A DNA stretch of 64,000 nt from Bacteroidota bacterium (lineage in GTDB: Bacteria; Bacteroidota; Bacteroidia; Chitinophagales; Chitinophagaceae). Of the stretch, positions 1 through 8,472 are shown piece after piece. Position numbers and translations under genes: made by a program. Where the stretch lies: positions 1-64,000 of the forward strand of contig JAPLEO010000102.1 of the NCBI GenBank assembly GCA_026391125.1, given 5' to 3'. The first letter of the stretch is position 1. Each line of letters starts with the position of its first letter. The notes below the pieces were generated by a model. It was given only the letters and a program-made list of their open reading frames with translations, ran no database searches and was not told where the DNA came from.

Positions 1-1
1 A

Positions 2-739
2 TTACCAGAATTTAATAAAAGTATTGAGTTTAAGAATGTATCATTTTCTTATGACGATATTACCATCTTAAAAAACATCAACCTCACCATTGAAAAGGGC
101 AAAACCATTGCCCTGGTTGGTTCTTCTGGCGCTGGCAAAAGTACTTTAGCAGATTTAATTCCGCGTTTTCACGATGTGAGTGAAGGTGAATTATTAATTG
201 ATGGCGTGAATATCAAAGAATACAGTTTGCATTCTGTTCGTAACCTAATGGGAATTGTAACCCAAGAACCAATCTTGTTCAATGATACGATTGCGAACAA
301 TATTGCATTGGGTATCGACAACACCAATATGGAAGCCATTGAGCACGCTGCAAAAGTTGCCAATGCTTATAATTTCATTCAATTAAAAGAAGAAAAATTC
401 GATTCCAATATTGGAGATAGAGGAAGTAAATTAAGTGGTGGTGAACGCCAGCGCGTAACCATTGCACGTGCTGTATTAAAGAATCCGCCGATCCTGATTT
501 TGGATGAAGCAACATCAGCATTGGATACAGAAAGTGAAAGACTGGTACAAGACGCCATCAACAATATGATGCAAAACAGGACCTCCATTGTTATTGCACA
601 CCGTCTCTCTACCATACGACACGCAGATGAAATCATTGTACTACAAAAAGGCGAGATCGCGGAACGGGGAAGCCATGATGAATTGCTTTCAAGAGATGGA
701 ATTTATCGCCGACTTGTGGAGATGCAGGAGGTAAAGTAA
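2..739 (+). CDS. ABC exporter, ATP-binding C-terminal part (MsbA-like), 5' truncated by window
   Basis: The frame is open from base 2, so only the nucleotide-binding domain of a longer gene is visible; the membrane domain lies outside the window. The domain is complete: Walker A GSSGAGKST (119-145), Q-loop VTQEP, signature LSGGERQR, Walker B ILILDEATSALD and H-loop IVIAHRLST. This order and spacing is that of fused permease-ATPase half-transporters (MsbA/multidrug or lipid exporters), which act as inner-membrane homodimers. The substrate cannot be read from this part. The stop codon is followed directly by a heptamer repeat array and then by a strong intrinsic terminator, so the gene ends its transcription unit. 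Confidence 0.9.
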   Translation, partial: LPEFNKSIEFKNVSFSYDDITILKNINLTIEKGKTIALVGSSGAGKSTLADLIPRFHDVSEGELLIDGVNIKEYSLHSVRNLMGIVTQEPILFNDTIANNIALGIDNTNMEAIEHAAKVANAYNFIQLKEEKFDSNIGDRGSKLSGGERQRVTIARAVLKNPPILILDEATSALDTESERLVQDAINNMMQNRTSIVIAHRLSTIRHADEIIVLQKGEIAERGSHDELLSRDGIYRRLVEMQEVK

Positions 740-771
740 GTGAGAAGTGAGAAGTGAGAAGTGAGGAGTGA
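740..771 (+). repeat. Heptanucleotide array (GTGAGAA)n after the ABC transporter stop
   Basis: Three perfect GTGAGAA units, one GTGAGGA and a partial GTGA follow the TAA at 737-739 with no spacer. Each unit carries TGA, and because the period is 7 the stops fall successively in all three frames of the coding strand. Related arrays lie at 905-939, 30786-30841 and 38385-38433. Confidence 0.85.
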
Positions 772-800
772 AAAAAGTAAACGTATTGTATAAATGATTT

Positions 801-830
801 AACCTAAGTGCGCTGCTTAGGTTTTTTTTT
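801..830 (+). terminator. Intrinsic terminator of the ABC transporter gene
   Basis: AACCTAAG (801-808) pairs with CTTAGGTT (816-823) around a 7-nt loop and runs into nine or more T residues to 830. The T tract on the + strand fits termination of the ABC transporter transcript. Confidence 0.8.
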
Positions 831-850
831 GATAAAGACTCTTCTAAATG

Positions 851-880
851 AAAAAACCCTTGGCAAGCCAAGGGTTAAAA
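851..880 (-). terminator. Intrinsic terminator for the ileS-dksA unit
   Basis: AACCCTTGGC (855-864) and GCCAAGGGTT (867-876) form a perfect 10-bp stem with a 2-nt centre. Read on the minus strand it is followed by six T residues, so it terminates the unit that ends with the DksA-like gene. It faces the + strand terminator at 801-830. Confidence 0.8.
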
Positions 881-904
881 AATTATCGTACAAAGACGAG
901 TGAT

Positions 905-939
905 TGTTCACTTCTCACTCTTCACTTCTCACTCCTCAC
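905..939 (-). repeat. Heptanucleotide array after the true dksA-like stop
   Basis: On the minus strand the TAA at 942-940 is followed without spacer by GTGAGGA, GTGAGAA, GTGAAGA, GTGAGAA and GTGAACA. This is the same family as the array at 740-771 but on the opposite strand; the two terminators lie between them. Confidence 0.85.
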
Positions 940-1990
940 TTATTCTGCTGAGTGACGAACCAATCCAAGTTTAGCCTCAAGACTAAGCGTTGCGTGTGGT
1001 ACCGCTCTTAAACGTGCTTTATCGATCAACTTTCCTGTAACACGACAAATGCCGTAGGTTTTGTTTTCGATACGCATGATCGCTTTTTCTAGGTGGGCTC
1101 AACTGCTCTCTTTCCATACTCATGCTACCGTCTTCCATGGTCATGTAACGAGCATCGTCGTTATCTCCGCCCATTTCGTCTTTACGAGTGATCAAGCCTT
1201 GTAAATAAGCAAGCTCTTTTTTAGCAGCTTCTAATTTCTTGGTGATGAGTTCTCTAAAGTCTGTCAAATCCTGATCGCTGTATTTCACTAAAGTTTGATT
1301 CAAACCGGTTTTTTCTTCTTCTCTTTTTTCAAGAGGGGTGTAATGTGGTTTGTAAGGAACGCTAGATTTTACGTTGGTCTTAGGGATTTTGATATCCTTA
1401 ATAGGTTCTGGTACTTTTTTAACTGGTTTAGCGGAAGGTTGAGGGGCAGCTTTTACTGCAGGTACCTTCGCTTTTTGAACCACAGGTGCTGGAGCCGGAG
1501 CTGGAGCAGGTGCTGGTTTAGGTGCCGTATGCGTTGTTGATTTAGCCAATGGTTTTTCTGGGATTTTGGATACAGGTTTGGAAACCGGCTTGGATACCGG
1601 TTTTGCAGCCGGTTTTGCTGCAACTTTATGCTTTACTACAGGTTCTACTTTTTTGGCAGGTGCCGCTTTCGCTGGTGCTGCTTTAACTGGTGCCACTTTT
1701 ACTGGAGCCGCTTTTACTGGAGCTGCTTTCTTTGCCGGTGCCGCTTTTGCAACAACTTTCTTCGCTACTGGTTTAGCTACAGCTTTTGGCTGAGGCTTCG
1801 CCACAACTTTCTTTGCAGGTGCTGCTTTTGCAACAGGTGCCGCTTTTTTAGCTGGAACAGGCTTTTTAGCCGGTGCAGCTTTAGGCGCAGGCGCCGCTTT
1901 TTTAGCAGAACTAGCAGGCTTAGCTGCTGGTTTTGAAGACTTTGCAACAGGTTTTACTGTTTTTTTCGGAGCAGGTTTTTTAGAAGGCAT
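940..1990 (-). pseudogene. DksA/TraR-like protein with Ala/Lys/Pro-rich N-terminus, single-base frameshift near the 3' end
   Basis: The start ATG (1990) lies 5 nt after the ileS stop. Residues 1 to about 215 are almost entirely Ala, Lys, Pro and Val, like a histone H1 tail. The rest is a DksA/TraR-type coiled coil (KYSDQDLTDFRELITKKLEA...). In the annotated frame the protein ends with an unrelated tail at 1019. If one C is removed from the CCC run (GGG at 1095-1097 on the + strand), the frame continues as HLEKAIMRIENKTYGICRVT and on through LRAVPHATLSLEAK to a TAA at 940-942, which is the normal family C-terminus. The repaired protein is about 349 aa. Only one Cys remains where classical DksA has a zinc finger. 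The frameshift may be real or a sequencing error. The role would be transcriptional control through RNA polymerase, by family. Confidence 0.8.
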
Positions 1991-1995
1991 ACGGT

Positions 1996-4900
1996 TTATC
2001 CTTTTTTTGTGACTACCACTTTCAACAAAATGTCATTAACATCAATTTCGATACCCTCAGGTAATTCAGGAACCCATTCAATGACGTCTGCCAAAATTTC
2101 GCGGCAAATATAATCGTTATATTTAATTATTGATTGCTTAATACCGTCAGCATCAAGCAATTTTACGAATATACGGTCTGTTAAATCAAAACCGTTATCT
2201 TTTCTGATATTTTGTATCCGATTCACCAATTCGCGGGCATCGCCCTCCTGTTTTAGCTCATCCGTTAATACAATATCTAGTGCAACGGTTAATCCACCCT
2301 TGCTGGCAACACTCCATCCTGGGATGTCTTCAGCAGCTATTTCAACTTCATTGAGCTCAATTGTGAACGCAGTTCCCTCAACTTGAATCTCCATTTGACC
2401 ATTTTTTTCTAAAGCCGCAATTTCTTGCTGGGTAAATGCCACGATCACAGCACTGGCAGCCTTCATTTTGGCACCCATCTTGGTACCCAATAATTTGAAA
2501 TTAGGCTTGACCTTTTTCTTGATAATACCTTCTGTTTCAGTGATATACACCAATTCTTTCACGTTCACCTCTGCAATAATCAGGTCTTCGATGAGCTCTA
2601 ATTGCTCCTTCATTTCTGGATTCAATACCGGAATTAATACCTTTTGCAAAGGCTGACGCACTTTGATATTCACTTTTTTACGAAGTGACAGTACCAATGA
2701 ACAAACGTCCTGTGCCAATTGCATCCGCTCTTCTAAACTTTGATCTATTACAGCTGTATCAGCAACAGGGAAATCGGCATGATGGATCGATTCTACTTTA
2801 AAACGATTGGAAACCAGGTTCAGGTTCTGGAACATCGCATCGCTAAAGAATGGAGAGATCGGCGCCATCAGTCGTACGATGGTTTCTAAACACTCGTATA
2901 AAGTTTGATATGCCGAAATTTTATCAGTCTCATATTCACCTTTCCAAAAACGCCTTCTACACAATCTTACGTACCAGTTACTCAAGTGCTCATCTACAAA
3001 AGTTTCGATAGCCCTACCTGCAATGGTTGGCTCGAAATCGTTCATAGAATCTGTAACTTTTTGTACCAAAGTATTTAAGGAAGAAAGGATCCAACGGTCA
3101 ATTTCTGGTCGCTCGTTTAAAGGAATAGAAGCTTCACTAAAATCAAACCCATCCACATTTGCATAGAGTGCGAAAAACTGATAGGTATTGTATAAGGTTC
3201 CAAAGAATTTGCGTTGCACTTCTTGGATTCCTGCAAGATCGAATTTCAAATTATCCCAAGGCGATGCATTGGTGATCAAATACCAACGAGTAGCATCAGC
3301 ACCATATTTTTCAATGGTCTCAAATGGATTCACCACATTGCCCAAGCGCTTACTCATCTTGTTGCCATTCTTATCCAACACCAAGCCATTACTCACCACT
3401 GCTTTGTAAGCCACAGTATCAAACAACATCACACCCAATGCATGCAGGGTATAAAACCATCCACGCGTTTGGTCAACACCTTCCGCAATAAAATCTGCTG
3501 GAAAAGCTTCGCCCTTATCAATCAAATCTTTATTCTCAAATGGATAATGCCACTGCGCATACGGCATAGCACCGCTATCAAACCAAACATCCACCAAGTC
3601 AGACACACGCTTCATTGGTTTGCCTGATGCGCTCACCAAAATGATATCATCTACAAATGGTTTGTGTAAATCCAAAATGCCTTCGTGCAAATAATTTTTA
3701 TTGACGTCAGCACCCAATACTTCATTTGCTTTTCTGATGCCCGCATTTAATTCTTCAATAGATCCAATACAAATTTTTTCTTCCGCATCTTCTGTACGCC
3801 ATACTGGTAAAGGGGTTCCCCAATATCTACTCCTGCTCAAATTCCAATCCACCATATTCTCCAACCAATTACCAAACCTGCCTTCGCCTGTAGATTTTGG
3901 TTTCCAGTTAATGGTCTTGTTTAACTCCACCATTCTTTCTTTCACTGCAGTGGTTTTGATGAACCATGCATCTAATGGATAGTAAAGAATAGGTTTATCA
4001 GTTCTCCAACAATGCGGATAACTGTGTTCGTATTTCTCAACTTTGAATGCGCGATTTTCTTTTTTCAGTTTTACGCAGATGTCTACGTTCACGTCTTGAT
4101 AGTCGGCCTCGTCTTTATAATTTTTTACATAGCGATTGCTGAATTCTCCTAGTCCGTCTAAGAATTTTCCCTGACGATCAACCATCGTAAGAATCCCAAT
4201 ATTAAATTTCTTTCCAACCTTATAGTCATCCGCACCAAATGCAGGTGCAGTGTGCACGATTCCAGTACCATCTTCGGTAGTAACAAAATCGCCAACAATT
4301 ACTCTGAATGGTTTTGCACCTTCACTATTTGCTTCTATTACTGCTGCGCTGTTTGCTTCGTATGCCAATAATTGCTCGTAGGTACTTTCTTCAATTTGCT
4401 TGCCCTTAAATTCTGCAATGATCTTCCAAGGCAATAATTTTGTTTCAGCAGAATGGTTTTCGAAATCGCCATTCTCTCCTTCTGCTTTCAAATATTTTCC
4501 AACCAATGCCTTTGCCAAAACAATGTTTACAGGCAATGTAGTGTATGGGTTAAAGGTCTTTACTAAAACATAATCAATGTTTTCTCCAACGGTTAATCCG
4601 AGGTTTGATGGAAGGGTCCATGGCGTGGTTGTCCAAGCCATAAAGAAAACTTCATCGCTAGCTGCTGTATCAAACAAGAATTGCGTTTTATCGCTTTTCA
4701 CTGCTTTGAACATCGCAACTGCAGAAGTATCTTTTACATCTTTATAGGTACCAGGTTGATTTAATTCGTGTGAGCTCAAACCCGTTCCTGCAGCAGGAGA
4801 ATAAGGTTGGATACTTACACTCTGATACAACAATCCCTTCTTGTACAATTCACTCAAAATCCACCAAAGGGTTTCGATATAATCGTTTTCAAAAGTGATA

Positions 4901-5343
4901 TAGGGATCATTCAGATCAACCCAATATCCCATTTTGGTAGTAAGCTCATCCCATTTGTCTTTGTAGCGTAGAACGGCTTCACGACATTTTTGATTGTATT
5001 CTTCAACAGATATTTTTTTACCAATATCTTCTTTTGTAATGCCCAATTCTTTCTCAACACCCAACTCTACTGGTAAGCCATGTGTGTCCCATCCGCCCTT
5101 ACGTTTTACTTGAAATCCTTGCATGGTTTTATACCTACAAACCATGTCTTTCAAGGTTCTTGAAATGACGTGGTGTATACCAGGCATACCATTTGCGCTT
5201 GGTGGTCCTTCATAAAACACAAAGGGCTTTCTTCCCTCACGGAGAGAAATGCTTTTTTCAAATGCCTCATTTGCCTTCCACTTTGCCAATATTTCCTGCT
5301 CGATCTTTGGCAGGTTTAAACCTGAGAATTCGGGATACTTCAT
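1996..5343 (-). CDS. ileS: Isoleucyl-tRNA synthetase
   Basis: Class I aminoacyl-tRNA synthetase that charges tRNA-Ile in the cytoplasm. At 1115 aa it matches the long, eukaryote-like IleRS type found in many Bacteroidota. The HIGH-type motif is GIHH at residues 55-58, preceded by FYEGPPSANG. The CP1 editing domain contains TTTPWTLPSN (about 238-247) and GTGIVHTAPAFGADDY (about 359-374), and the KMSKS-type loop is KMSKR at 662-666. The anticodon-binding and C-terminal domains follow. The long type is often linked to mupirocin insensitivity; that is inference here. The gene is followed after 5 nt by the DksA-like gene, so the two are probably cotranscribed. A -7-like element lies 38 nt upstream. 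Confidence 0.97.
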   Translation of the reverse strand: MKYPEFSGLNLPKIEQEILAKWKANEAFEKSISLREGRKPFVFYEGPPSANGMPGIHHVISRTLKDMVCRYKTMQGFQVKRKGGWDTHGLPVELGVEKELGITKEDIGKKISVEEYNQKCREAVLRYKDKWDELTTKMGYWVDLNDPYITFENDYIETLWWILSELYKKGLLYQSVSIQPYSPAAGTGLSSHELNQPGTYKDVKDTSAVAMFKAVKSDKTQFLFDTAASDEVFFMAWTTTPWTLPSNLGLTVGENIDYVLVKTFNPYTTLPVNIVLAKALVGKYLKAEGENGDFENHSAETKLLPWKIIAEFKGKQIEESTYEQLLAYEANSAAVIEANSEGAKPFRVIVGDFVTTEDGTGIVHTAPAFGADDYKVGKKFNIGILTMVDRQGKFLDGLGEFSNRYVKNYKDEADYQDVNVDICVKLKKENRAFKVEKYEHSYPHCWRTDKPILYYPLDAWFIKTTAVKERMVELNKTINWKPKSTGEGRFGNWLENMVDWNLSRSRYWGTPLPVWRTEDAEEKICIGSIEELNAGIRKANEVLGADVNKNYLHEGILDLHKPFVDDIILVSASGKPMKRVSDLVDVWFDSGAMPYAQWHYPFENKDLIDKGEAFPADFIAEGVDQTRGWFYTLHALGVMLFDTVAYKAVVSNGLVLDKNGNKMSKRLGNVVNPFETIEKYGADATRWYLITNASPWDNLKFDLAGIQEVQRKFFGTLYNTYQFFALYANVDGFDFSEASIPLNERPEIDRWILSSLNTLVQKVTDSMNDFEPTIAGRAIETFVDEHLSNWYVRLCRRRFWKGEYETDKISAYQTLYECLETIVRLMAPISPFFSDAMFQNLNLVSNRFKVESIHHADFPVADTAVIDQSLEERMQLAQDVCSLVLSLRKKVNIKVRQPLQKVLIPVLNPEMKEQLELIEDLIIAEVNVKELVYITETEGIIKKKVKPNFKLLGTKMGAKMKAASAVIVAFTQQEIAALEKNGQMEIQVEGTAFTIELNEVEIAAEDIPGWSVASKGGLTVALDIVLTDELKQEGDARELVNRIQNIRKDNGFDLTDRIFVKLLDADGIKQSIIKYNDYICREILADVIEWVPELPEGIEIDVNDILLKVVVTKKG

Positions 5344-5380
5344 ACGCTAAAACACTTTACCTACCTATTTTTAAGGTTGG

Positions 5381-5388
5381 CAAAGGTA
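5381..5388 (-). promoter_or_regulatory. -7-like promoter element of ileS
   Basis: On the minus strand the bases read TACCTTTG, a perfect TAnnTTTG, 38-45 nt upstream of the ileS ATG. I found no good TTG -33 element at the usual distance, so support is the -7 element alone. Confidence 0.45.
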
Positions 5389-5403
5389 CGAAACTGCCAA
5401 CAG

Positions 5404-5430
5404 AAAACCCCGGTTTTTAACCAGGGTTTT
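5404..5430 (-). terminator. Probable terminator of the hmuY-like gene
   Basis: AAAACCC and GGGTTTT pair, with an inner GGTT/AACC stem and a TTT loop. The structure lies 27 nt past the stop of the lipoprotein gene on the minus strand and ends in TTTTC. It also sits just upstream of the ileS promoter. Confidence 0.6.
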
Positions 5431-5457
5431 CGAGTCAATTAAAAAAGGGAGAGAATA

Positions 5458-6036
5458 TTAAAAGCTGGCACCGCCGCTTGGCTGGTACACATATTGAAAC
5501 TTATAGGCCAATTGTAAAGGAGTAGGGCCTGTAAATGGTAAATAATCTACAGCCAATAATTGCATTTTTGCATAATGTGTTCCATCTGCAGTGCGGAAAA
5601 AGAACACTTTCCCAGCTTTAGGTACAAATGCATGGCTCAAAGGATTGTAATCGTACCATGAACCATCCTTGATTGCTAATTTGGTGCTTGTGGTGTCATA
5701 AGCATAGCCAGTAGTTGGTGCTGAAGTAAGACTTGCGAATACACCATCCTGCATTATTACACCTGCAGCGCCTGGTCCGCTCGCATTACTATTGACCACA
5801 AAATTGGTGAAACGTAAACCGAAATCCCATTTAGCAGAAGCAGAATCTGTGTTCACTACTAGGCTACTATCTTTAAAACCAAAGAAAGCAAATGGTTTTG
5901 CTGTACTGAAATTAACGGTCAGCGTTTGTGTACTTGAATAAGCAGGAACTACAACTGGTGCGTTATCTGTTTTTGAGCAGGCAGTAAATAAAACTACTAA
6001 AGCAACTGCGGCGATTAAACTAAAACGATTGTTCAT
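5458..6036 (-). CDS. HmuY-like haem-binding lipoprotein
   Basis: A 192-aa lipoprotein: a signal peptide ending VVLFTACSK puts the lipidated Cys at residue 20. The rest is beta-rich, with KWDFGLRFTNFVVNSNAS followed by a Gly-rich GPGAAGV stretch, the pattern of the HmuY family, which binds haem at the cell surface and passes it to a TonB receptor. The ATG overlaps the stop of the upstream TonB receptor gene as ATGA (6033-6036), so the pair is translationally coupled, as in hmuR-hmuY of Porphyromonas. The family assignment rests on pattern recognition and context; the haem ligands cannot be assigned from sequence alone. Confidence 0.75.
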   Translation of the reverse strand: MNNRFSLIAAVALVVLFTACSKTDNAPVVVPAYSSTQTLTVNFSTAKPFAFFGFKDSSLVVNTDSASAKWDFGLRFTNFVVNSNASGPGAAGVIMQDGVFASLTSAPTTGYAYDTTSTKLAIKDGSWYDYNPLSHAFVPKAGKVFFFRTADGTHYAKMQLLAVDYLPFTGPTPLQLAYKFQYVYQPSGGASF

Positions 6037-8195
6037 AATCTATTGGATTTGTGTTTTGTGGGTTGATTGATATTGCAATTGATATTGATAAAAAAAGTTC
6101 TTCCTGGAATATTGGGCAACTGAATGGCGTTTGTATAGTCTAACAAATTCTCTGCTCCTACTTGTATTCTAATTGCCTGACCGATAGATTTTGAAGCAGC
6201 TACATTGAGCATCCAATATCCTGGTGTCATTTCAATTGGATTGTCGATAATATTATTACCATTCTTATCCATAAATCCAAACTGACCTCTATAAACAGCT
6301 CTGAAATAAGTATCCCATCCGTTTTGATTGTCTTCGTATAAGATCTTGAAATTGGCCGTATTCTTTGAACGATTAGCTAAACCAAAATAATCCTGACGCG
6401 TAACCAAACTCGATTGCAGTGTAACAGGATCGCGTTTATACAATAAGCCCTGATCAATGTTTTGTAAAACCTGTTTGTCTTTCGCCAATAAAAATTGATA
6501 GCCACCAGAGATTGACCAATGTTTAGTAAGTCGATATTTCAAATCCATTTCAGCACCTTCTGTAAATACGCTATTGATATTTTGATAACTGTAAATCGGT
6601 AGTCCATTACTTCTTCCAAAAGGAAGCGAATACACATCGATCAAGTTCTTGATATCATCTCTAAAAATGCCCCATTCAACCACCAAATGATTGCTTGTAT
6701 ATTTTGCACCAAGGTGTACTCCAATAGAAGTTTCTGGTTTTAGTTCTTGACTATTTGCATAAGCCGAAATGTCTGCACCTGTTTGTAATAAACCTTGCTG
6801 TTGCATTTTTTGCAATTCGGGCCAAAGAATACTAGTACCTAATAAAGAATAACCAATTTGTGCATTATTAAAGTTCAGATACATGTGCCTAAAGTCGGGT
6901 GCTTTAAAACCTAACCCTGCAGATGCAGTAAATTTCCATTGACTATTGGGCTTATATGCCACTGCAATTCTAGGACTCAGGTGTAATGCATAATCATTTC
7001 TTTTATCCAATCTAGCTCCAGCAATCAGTGTTAATTTTTGCTGCATCAAATACCACTCTTTTTGAGTAAATGCATACCCAGTAGTTAGCTGCTGTTTACC
7101 AGCATATCTTGATGCATCGATCATTTCAAAATTTGCACCAAAGCCAGCTACATACTGACTCTTTCCAGCCCTATTTTTTTCAAACTGAACCTCTGGTTTT
7201 AAAACAGATTGAACAAAACTTGTTTCATCGAAACGAAGTCCATTTTTGTCGAGGTTCACAAAAGATTCATTGCTATACTTATCATAGAATCCTCTGAAAT
7301 ATATTTTGCTATTCGCAGATACTAAATATTTCAATTGAGCAAAAGCAGACTGATCTTTTTCAGATGTATAACCACTAACAATGGCAGGAAGGCTTTGATA
7401 AAAAATTTGATAATTATTATCCTGACGCGCATCATAATTACGCAACGATACCAATAATTGAAGTTTATTACCGATCTCTTGTGTGATCTTTAAATGTCCA
7501 TTCCATTCACGAGAAGGATCAACAGTTTTACCATACACCGTTGGATCTAAATCATATCCGTTAGAGGAAAGTCGATTTAGAAAAAGCTGAACTCCTGTCT
7601 TATTATATTTATTGGAATAATTAATTGTTCCGCCCCAAGTATTATTACTTGCATTGTGCAATTGTAAACCCAGTGTTTCCTTGATCGGCATTTCTGTAAG
7701 GATATTGATCACACCTGCCATTGCTTCACTTCCATATAAACTAGATGATGGCCCTTTTACTATTTCTACTTGTTTAATATTTCCAGTAGCGATCCTACCT
7801 AGTTTTAAGATACCCGCATTTCTTCCTACTAAGGGCTCGCCATCTAATAAGATCGCGGTGTACGCAGGATCTAGTCCGAGCATTTGCACTCCTTGTCCGA
7901 ATGGATTAGGATACCCATTTAAAGAAGTACCCAATGCACTGTTTACAATTACGATACCGGTTTGTTCAGATAAAATATTTTGTAATTGAAGCGACCCTGT
8001 TTTGGAGATGCTGCTTTTATTAATCAGAGAAGTAGGAACCGCCACATTTCCCATTTTCCTCTCAGAGCGATTGGCAGTAACTACTACTTCTTCACTTGAG
8101 CCATTCAATGTGTCTTTGAACACCCTAGTTTGTGCAGATAACTGCAAAAAAAAGAGGTTGAATAAACAGAAAAAAAAGTAGTGGGTATTTTTCAT
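6033..8195 (-). CDS. TonB-dependent outer-membrane receptor (HmuR-like, probable haem uptake)
   Basis: A 720-aa receptor. The frame is open further upstream (to 8324), but the ATG at 8195 is chosen because it begins a clear signal peptide, MKNTHYFFFCLFNLFFLQLSAQ. A TonB-box-like EEVVVTANR follows and then a plug domain (LQNILSEQTGIVIV, then VEIVKGPSSSLYGSEAMAGV around residues 150-165). A 22-strand-type barrel ends in FFININCNINQ.... It lacks the N-terminal carboxypeptidase-like domain of SusC proteins, which fits metal or haem uptake rather than glycans. The coupled HmuY-like gene downstream suggests haem as the ligand; that is inference. Confidence 0.85.
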   Translation of the reverse strand: MKNTHYFFFCLFNLFFLQLSAQTRVFKDTLNGSSEEVVVTANRSERKMGNVAVPTSLINKSSISKTGSLQLQNILSEQTGIVIVNSALGTSLNGYPNPFGQGVQMLGLDPAYTAILLDGEPLVGRNAGILKLGRIATGNIKQVEIVKGPSSSLYGSEAMAGVINILTEMPIKETLGLQLHNASNNTWGGTINYSNKYNKTGVQLFLNRLSSNGYDLDPTVYGKTVDPSREWNGHLKITQEIGNKLQLLVSLRNYDARQDNNYQIFYQSLPAIVSGYTSEKDQSAFAQLKYLVSANSKIYFRGFYDKYSNESFVNLDKNGLRFDETSFVQSVLKPEVQFEKNRAGKSQYVAGFGANFEMIDASRYAGKQQLTTGYAFTQKEWYLMQQKLTLIAGARLDKRNDYALHLSPRIAVAYKPNSQWKFTASAGLGFKAPDFRHMYLNFNNAQIGYSLLGTSILWPELQKMQQQGLLQTGADISAYANSQELKPETSIGVHLGAKYTSNHLVVEWGIFRDDIKNLIDVYSLPFGRSNGLPIYSYQNINSVFTEGAEMDLKYRLTKHWSISGGYQFLLAKDKQVLQNIDQGLLYKRDPVTLQSSLVTRQDYFGLANRSKNTANFKILYEDNQNGWDTYFRAVYRGQFGFMDKNGNNIIDNPIEMTPGYWMLNVAASKSIGQAIRIQVGAENLLDYTNAIQLPNIPGRTFFININCNINQPTKHKSNRL

Positions 8196-8352
8196 TTGAT
8201 TTCTATGATGTAAAATTTCATCAAATAGATGGCCTGATTGCCACAGTTTTGTAAAACAATGTTGTAACAATGTGAAATGACAAACAAATGACAGGGCTAT
8301 TTTTGCATAACTGATCAATGTCATTTTTTTAGCGTTGCCACACAGGTATGAA

Positions 8353-8385
8353 TTGCTTAAAAAATTGTTACTTACGTTATATTTG
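8353..8385 (+). promoter_or_regulatory. Putative promoter of the D-lactate dehydrogenase gene
   Basis: TATATTTG (8378-8385) is a perfect TAnnTTTG -7 element. A TTG lies at 8353-8355, 22 nt upstream. The element is about 90 nt before the ATG at 8473. The 8196-8472 region is the divergent spacer with the TonB receptor gene; I see nothing else in it. Confidence 0.45.
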
Positions 8386-8472
8386 AAATATGAAATGAGC
8401 AGGATGGGATTTTATTTTTAACCGAAATGACCTTTTGCGAATCACATGTAACAACAATTAATTAATAGACCC

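Noticed and set aside
1295..1936. Open frames on the + strand opposite the DksA-like gene
   Set aside because: They are antisense shadows of the Ala/Lys-rich coding sequence and show no domain.
6033..8324. Longer N-terminus for the TonB receptor (start at 8324)
   Set aside because: The extra 43 residues are not a signal peptide, whereas the ATG at 8195 begins a clear one.
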